Shown here: one piece after another, positions 58,560-64,000 of the stretch | Numbering within the stretch: the stretch's first letter is position 1 | Layout: every line of letters begins with the position of its first letter | Assembly (NCBI GenBank): GCA_963930645.1 | Contig: OZ005656.1 | Span: 274,785,095-274,849,094 of the forward strand | Source of the DNA: Salticus scenicus | Lineage: Eukaryota > Arthropoda > Arachnida > Araneae > Salticidae | Direction: 5' to 3' | DNA: 64,000 bases | The notes under the pieces: model-generated | Told to the model about the DNA's origin: nothing | Seen by the model: only the letters and a program-made list of their open reading frames with translations | Database searches by the model: none | Translations under genes and position numbers: made by a program

Positions 58560-59405
58560 TTTTCCGAACACCACAGTGAGGAAATTATTGTAATCATTAC
58601 AAAAATCCGAATTTGAGATTTTAATGTTTCTATACGCTTCGAGGTCCCCTGAGTCCGTTTCCACTATTTTTACGATGATGTATGTATGTGTGTCTGTGTA
58701 TGTATGTGTGTATGTATGTGAGTGAACACGCTAGCGTCTAAACGCTTTGTTCGAATAAGCTGAAAATTGGTACGTATATTGTAAGTCACCATAGTACAAA
58801 CCCTATAGATTTTGGTAAATCTAGCACTTACAGTTTTTTTCAGAGACACCAGTAAGATCTCTTTATTATAATGGCCTATGGGGCCAAATTTTTAAAAGTG
58901 ATATAGCGTCTAAACGCTTTATTAATCTGAGTAAAAAAATTGTACACATGTTATAGGTCACAGTTGCACGAACTGTATAGATTTTGGTGAATTTAGCACT
59001 TACAGTTTTTTTACAGGGGCACAAAGAAAAATTCTTTATGGGCCAAATTTTTCAAAGTGTGATAGCGTCTAATCGCCTTATTAATCTGAGCAAAAGATTT
59101 TTACACATATTTAGGTCACAGTTGCACGAACTGTATAGATTTTGGTGAATTTAGCACTTACAGTTTTTTTTTCAGGGACACAAAGAAAAATTCTTTATCA
59201 TTATTGCCTGTGGGACCCAATTTTTAAAAGTGCGATAACATCTAAACGCCTTAGTCAATTGAGCTGAAAATTTATATGAATATTATAAATCACTGTTGCT
59301 CTAACTATAAGCATTTTGGTGAATCTAGCATTTATAGGTTTTAACAGGGACACAACGAAAAATTCTTTTTCATTATGATCTATGGGCTCAAAGTTCAGTA
59401 GAGTG
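58560..59405 (+). mobile_element. Core-plus-tandem-repeat element (Helentron-like architecture)
   Basis: The core 'cgcttcgaggtcccctgagt' is followed by a GTAT/GTGT simple repeat (58675-58725) and four tandem units with starts near 58733, 58905, 59064 and 59237 (periods 172, 159, 173). Units carry 'agcgtctaaacgcttta', 'agattttggtgaatttagca', 'cttacagttttttt' and 'cacaaagaaaaattcttt'. The upstream segment 'attattgtaatcattac' is a candidate terminal hairpin. No protein domain. Confidence 0.6.
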
Positions 59406-59409
59406 AAAT

Positions 59410-60139
59410 AAAACATAGGACATCCTGAGGATGTTAGGGTAAAGTAACGCTTGTCTTGTAACTCTATTCTATTTTCGAGAATATTCCCTTTTTTTTAAGA
59501 ATCTTAAGCTGAGATTACAAAATTAGCAACTAAATAACTAAATTACTTACTTTTTACAAGGGTAAGGAAAAAAAAAAAAGTTAAAAATTTTGATGAACCT
59601 GAATATTCATACGCTTAAACCAACAAACTTTGATATGTCAATCTTTAAAAATAATTTCACATGAATTTTAGTTTAAAAAAAAATAAGATTTAAATATTGT
59701 TTAGCAGTGAAATGATATAACACATTTTTTTTAGGGAAAAAAAATCCTTTCAAATAAATGATTCAGACAAAATTTCCGTAACTGAACTCCGTACATTTTC
59801 CGTAACTGAAAAGGAGGAGGTTGCCTACGTTATGTATTCATAAAATTTTTCCGCTATAAGGAATATGGCAACATAAAACATTAGAAGAATTTAATTTCAT
59901 ATCAGTTTTTAATTTCATTTAAATAAACTAATTTTAAAACCAAAAGGAATAAATTACTGTATTTCTAAGCTGTAAATATGTTTTATTATTATTAATATTA
60001 TTGTATTAAGTACAATATTGTAAAATGAGGAAGGATAAAATAGTAGGAAGCACTTTAAAAAATTAAAAAAAGAGGAATTTATTTATATTAAATTAAAATA
60101 TTTTTTTTAGAATTTTTTAATATATTTAATGCTGATTTA

Positions 60140-60140
<1 letters not shown>
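59410..60140. other. AT-rich stretch, no gene seen
   Basis: No element ends or domains recognised. Poly-A tracts near 59569 and 59678. Confidence 0.45.
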
Positions 60141-60173
<33 letters not shown>

Positions 60174-60597
60174 GAGACCCGTGTACCTAGGGCCATCATG
60201 TACCTAGGTCCACTCCACTTTATTTGAATAATATTTAACTTTAAATTTTATTACTCAATTGAGCGAGTAACAACATCAATTGCTACCTTTACAACTACTT
60301 TGGAACTTTTAAGGAGAAAGTTTTGACAAGTTACATGTAGTAAACGAATTTACATGGTTTGAAGTAAAATTTTGCAGCTCATCTCTTTTGCTATTTTACA
60401 AAGGCAAGTCAAATATTTTTCTTTCATTTCTAGTGCATAATTTTGCTTGTTATATTGAGTAATAAATGAGATATTTAATTAGACCTCTCTGCATACGGAT
60501 TTTTTAGTGAAAGTCATTTTGAATGAAGTTACCAAAACTTGTACCTAGGGCCACATAGCTACCTTGTACCTAGGGCCAGTGTGTTTGGACCTTTTAA

Positions 60598-60895
60598 CAC
60601 TTTCGCGACCGCATGTTTTTGTCTTTTTGATAGTGGCCTGTGGGCGTTTTTCCCATAAGTTACCATTTTTCAAAACAAAATTTTTCGTATTTACATTTAT
60701 ATTACAAATGGATATGCATTATAATCATACCCTCTCTAATCAAAGTATTTGCATCCATAGTATACTGAATGTACAAATATGAATATTGTGTATACTTTTT
60801 AGAAACAAATAACATACAAAATGCAAAAGAAACGCCTACTGGTGGAGTTTCATATTTTCAAATGACGCAAATCTACGTCCGCGGTCGCGAAAGTG
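60598..60895. mobile_element. TTAA-target MITE nested in the pogo element
   Basis: The ends CACTTTCGCGACCGC and GCGGTCGCGAAAGTG are a perfect 15-bp inverted repeat. Flanks are TTAA (60594-60597) and TTAG (60896-60899, one base changed). 298 bp, non-coding. It interrupts the pogo element just upstream of the transposase relic. Confidence 0.8.
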
Positions 60896-60906
60896 TTAGG
60901 AAACAC

Positions 60907-61128
60907 AGTACAGCCTATAGTAATTGGATGCTGGCAAACCCTGGTAAACTAATCACTATATATGACGTTGCTGAAAATGTTGGCAAGTCCTGTCCGTCGG
61001 CCTTTACTCCTGTAAACATTCTATCAGGCTTTCGTGTATCCGGCATATGGCCAATGAATCAAAACACATTCACTGAGAACGAATATTTAAGTTCAAATAT
61101 GACTGAAAGGCAAGATCCTTTCATAAAC
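60907..61128 (+). pseudogene. Pogo/Tigger transposase C-terminal fragment
   Basis: Encodes 'YSNWMLANPGKLITIYDVAE' then 'NILSGFRVSGIWPMN' and 'TERQDP'. The block 'TP.NI..GF..SGI.P.N' is the well-conserved C-terminal segment after the DDE catalytic core of DDE_1/pogo transposases of arthropods. The frame is open for about 74 codons and then runs into poly-A. Catalytic residues are absent. The first 46 codons of the longer frame upstream belong to the nested MITE, not to the protein. Confidence 0.75.
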
Positions 61129-61162
<34 letters not shown>

Positions 61163-61259
61163 TTTTCCTGGAATAAAGTGAAACAACAATGATAGAACTG
61201 GATGTCTCTTTCATGTCCTGTTGAAATTTTGAAACCTTCAACATCTAACATCTTTTCGT

Positions 61260-61442
61260 GTGCCATGCCTTAACAGGTACGAACCTAAGCAAAACGTCCC
61301 ACATCAAAGAAAAGATGTGACCGAAAATCAGAGAGATCTAGAAATCCAAGAGACACAAAAGAAAAAACAAAAGAAACTGAAGGAAAAGAAACATTCTGTT
61401 AGAATATGCCAAAGAAAAAAAAAAGAAAAAAGAAAAATATAG
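61260..61442 (+). other. Lys/Glu-rich open frame, probable tail of the transposase relic
   Basis: About 60 codons rich in K, E and Q ('RKDVTENQRDLEIQETQKKK'). It follows the pogo transposase fragment by 130 bp inside the same element, so it may be the basic C-terminal tail after a poly-A expansion or intron. Low complexity prevents a firm call. Confidence 0.35.
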
Positions 61443-61819
61443 TGTTTCAAATTAAGGCAACAACATGATAATTATTATATAATAAATAAATACATTACTT
61501 GATATTGTTTCTTTTATAAAATACATGTTTATATTCTTATTTTCTATTCATTACGAAGTGAAATCTGAATTTGAGAGAATGGCCCTAGGTACAATGAGGT
61601 ATGGCCCCATGTACAATGAGGGTGTTGTACCTAGGGCCACGAGTGAAATTTTTTAAAACCTTCTATTTGTCAGAATTTACTATTTTAGGTATTTATATTA
61701 ATCCCAATTGGAAGTAATTAGTCCTAAAAATATGTACATATCAGTTTGATAATTTTAAACAGATCAAGGGCTCTGCTGTTGGACATTTAAAAAAAGCGGC
61801 CCTAGGTCCCCTATATCAC

Positions 61820-62440
61820 CCACCATCCTTTTAAAATGTTGCGCAGAATCATACATGTATTTAATTTTTAGCTACAGTTTAGAAAACATCACTTAAACCA
61901 ATAAAATAGTTGAATGCTGAAAACTCTACTAATAAAATACTACTCCAATAAGCGCTATTCTTTTCAGATGGTTTTAGGAATTTTATTCATGTTTAAGAGG
62001 CAAAAATATTCTACAGCATTTGTACTAAATTGAAATAAAGTTTTATTTTCTTTTCCATAAAAAAATAAGTAAAGGTTTAGTAGCTTCTGGAATCAGTTTT
62101 CATGTTTAAAGTTATTCGTGAGTATTTCTGAAAGATATGTATGTTATTAAAAGTTTATTTTATTAAATAAAATGTATCAATGAAAATGTATATATGAAAA
62201 ATACATTTTTGCATTTTAAAAATATTATTAAAAAAGAAAAAAAAATTCAAGAAAAAGTATATCTTATATTTAATTGTCAGTTTCCGTATATATATATTTA
62301 AGGCATTTTTAGTTATCGAAGCAAATAAATATATATGCATGCAATTTAAGAAGAGTTTTGAAATTCATGAATGAGAGATTGCTGTGTTAGAAAGAAATAT
62401 ACATCTGTATCTATCTTCATTAAAGATATGTATACATATT
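61820..62440. other. AT-rich stretch, no gene seen
   Basis: Nothing supported beyond short AT-driven frames. Confidence 0.45.
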
Positions 62441-62446
62441 TTTTAA

Positions 62447-62680
62447 CCCTTTGTATCCCACCATGACTTTAATGTCCCCTCAAAAAAATTCCTCAATATA
62501 GCCTAAATTTACTACAGGATTTCATTGGAACTTCAAAGTCCCTATAGTTTAAGCTTTCCCTATAGTTAAGCTATAGTTTAAGCTAAATTTAATATTAGAT
62601 GTTTCTCATGCAGCAAAGAAATATAATAAAAAAGTTTTAAACTATTTTTCCAAAAACAAGGTGATTTGGGATATAAAGTG
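62447..62680. mobile_element. TTAA-target (piggyBac-like) MITE
   Basis: TTAA (62443-62446, 62681-62684) encloses 234 bp with ends CCCTTTGTATCCCACCATG and GGTGATTTGGGATATAAAGTG, imperfect inverted repeats. It contains a small local duplication of 'ctatagtttaagct' near 62541-62584. Confidence 0.75.
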
Positions 62681-62689
62681 TTAAGTAAA

Positions 62690-63380
62690 TTAGCTGTTTG
62701 AAGTATTATTTATTTTATTTTTTAATGTTTATAATTTGTATTTTATTAATTACAATATGTATCTTCCAAAATTTTGATATTTTTATTTATTGAAAAGTTA
62801 TGATTTTTAATGGCATCAGTGGTTATATTAAACATAAATAAAAACCTCTCAGTTGCTTTGTTAACTATATTAATTCGTACTCTGCTATTACTCTTATTTA
62901 AACAAAAATATTTATATATATTACCTTTGAAATAAACTTCAGACTAAATTAGAGATTTATTGTTTTGAGAAAGAAAGAGTTAATGAAAAACACGCACATT
63001 AAATACACTAGATTTTCTTGAAGATATTTAAGGATAAAATTTAAAGTAGTCAATTTGAATTAAATCTTTATTTTTCATAATGTTGCAGATACATCTACAG
63101 ACTTGACAATTTCTTTTCCATTCCGAGTGCCATGTAAAGAGGTCTTTGGTTTCTTTTACGACCCACACGATATACAGCAAAATTATGTCCAAAACGTTTA
63201 GTTAAAATAAATTCAACTAAAAAAAAAAAAAAAAATGTAATGATGTAATTATTTCAAATAATAAATTATATTGAATAATGTCATTCAGAAGTAATATAAT
63301 AATTAATTTATTCATTTATAAATAGTAAATGGATGAACATATGTTTCGTGAATTTTATGAGAGTAAAAAAAAAAATAATA
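62690..63380. other. AT-rich stretch, no gene seen
   Basis: Poly-A at 63220-63235. No domain, TIR or repeat recognised. Short motif-free frames only. Confidence 0.45.
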
Positions 63381-63392
63381 TACCGCATTCTC

Positions 63393-63545
63393 CTACCTAT
63401 AATCCTGGTAAATACGTTTCGCACCGGAAATATTAATTGACAAAGAAAGCAAACCAGGTTTTTGGTTTTGTACCAATGTACCCTTTTCTATAAAATGAAT
63501 TTTCTGGTGTAAAATTATTTTGTCTGATCTCCGGATTATAGGTAG
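63393..63545. mobile_element. Candidate MITE with 13-bp inverted termini
   Basis: CTACCTATAATCC (63393-63405) is the exact complement of GGATTATAGGTAG (63533-63545). 153 bp. No clear target duplication, so the superfamily is open. Confidence 0.45.
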
Positions 63546-63926
63546 AAAAATAAGGTAACTTAATCCTCAGGTAGGACTATAGTTAGACGTTGACGTGTAC
63601 ACCAGTCTATAAATTCTCCAAATAATGTCGCAATCTTCACACGGAAACGAAAGTTATATTTTTCAACATTACATGCTACATTTTTTTTAAATAAAAATTA
63701 TATTTTAAATGCTTTTTTGTACATACGTATTTACTTTTTAAACAATAATATGAATATGCATCTCATCCGTTAAAACTAGTATGCTGTTACCATGATATTT
63801 TTTTCTTCTGTGATATTATATAAAATAGCGTTACCTACCTGCTAATATGTCCAAAACATTATTCAATTAGCATGTCAAAATAAAGATTTTACTTATACAG
63901 TTTAATGAAATTTTAATTGACAGATG

Positions 63927-63933
<7 letters not shown>

Positions 63934-63964
<31 letters not shown>
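63934..63964. repeat. (AT)n microsatellite
   Basis: AT run near the window end. The remaining sequence to 64000 shows no feature. Confidence 0.9.
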
Positions 63965-63965
<1 letters not shown>

Positions 63966-64000
63966 GGAAAATCAGAGAAAGTTCAGTAAAAGAAATGTCA

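Larger units (their letters stand above)
60171..61811 (+). mobile_element. Internally deleted pogo/Tigger-type element
   Basis: The left end GGGGAGACCCGTGTACCTAG and right end GGCCCTAGGTCCCC are inverted except for a 9-base gap, with TA on each side (60169-60170, 61812-61813). The word TACCTAGGGCCA or its complement recurs near both ends (60184, 60200, 60544, 60568; 61582, 61600, 61627, 61799), like transposase-binding iterons. The interior holds a pogo transposase C-terminus but lacks the DNA-binding and DDE parts. The TA duplication fits the pogo group. Confidence 0.75.

Noticed and set aside
1..64000. Integrated viral genes or toxin genes
   Set aside because: No frame resembled a capsid, envelope, polymerase (other than PLE RT) or toxin.

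Overview
The window is eukaryotic nuclear DNA: very AT-rich, dense in A/T homopolymers and (AT)n/(ATT)n microsatellites, with no convincing host protein-coding gene, no rRNA and no intact tRNA gene. Its recognisable content is a layered graveyard of animal-type mobile elements: Penelope-like retroelements (PLEs) with a GIY-YIG domain, pogo/Tigger, hAT, TTAA-target (piggyBac-like) and Tc1/mariner-type miniature elements, and Helentron-like elements. That mix fits a metazoan. An arthropod, perhaps a chelicerate, is my guess at low confidence. It reads as intergenic or intronic sequence.

Layout. 1-8 kb: a 148-bp tandem repeat, PLE termini, a hAT MITE with a perfect 8-bp target duplication. 8-13 kb: a Helentron-like element (copy 1), a TTAA MITE, a 45-bp minisatellite, an unrecognised 28-codon ORF. 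14-23 kb: a 5'-truncated PLE with GIY-YIG remnant, a 54-bp minisatellite, two MITEs, a broken Tigger transposase. 23-33 kb: GC-rich islands, a TIR element with 9-bp duplications, a core-plus-tandem-repeat element, several PLE termini, a TTAA foldback element, an ORF-less head-to-head PLE insertion. 35-45 kb: a second PLE family, two hAT copies in opposite orientation, and a TTAA element interrupted by Helentron-like copy 2. 45-50 kb: a mariner-type MITE, a 286-bp MITE, a near-perfect palindrome (216-bp arms) and a 2.7-kb tandem array of tRNA-Ile-like units with a dimeric higher-order pattern. 50-64 kb: more core repeats, a PLE that interrupts an older repeat, a 4-unit tandem repeat, a pogo element holding both a transposase relic and a nested TTAA MITE, and further MITEs.

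Three signals stand out. (1) Four PLE insertions have 13-14-bp target duplications, and four PLE terminus families share a type I hammerhead-ribozyme-like layout in which the stem I sequence differs by family but stays complementary. (2) The tRNA-Ile-like array has alternating subunits and a fresh inverted duplication at one end. (3) Several loci share one architecture (hairpin end, ACGTTTT core, short simple repeat, 145-175-bp tandem units) like that of Helentron-derived elements. All family assignments come from motifs, TIRs and target duplications read by eye. No search was run.
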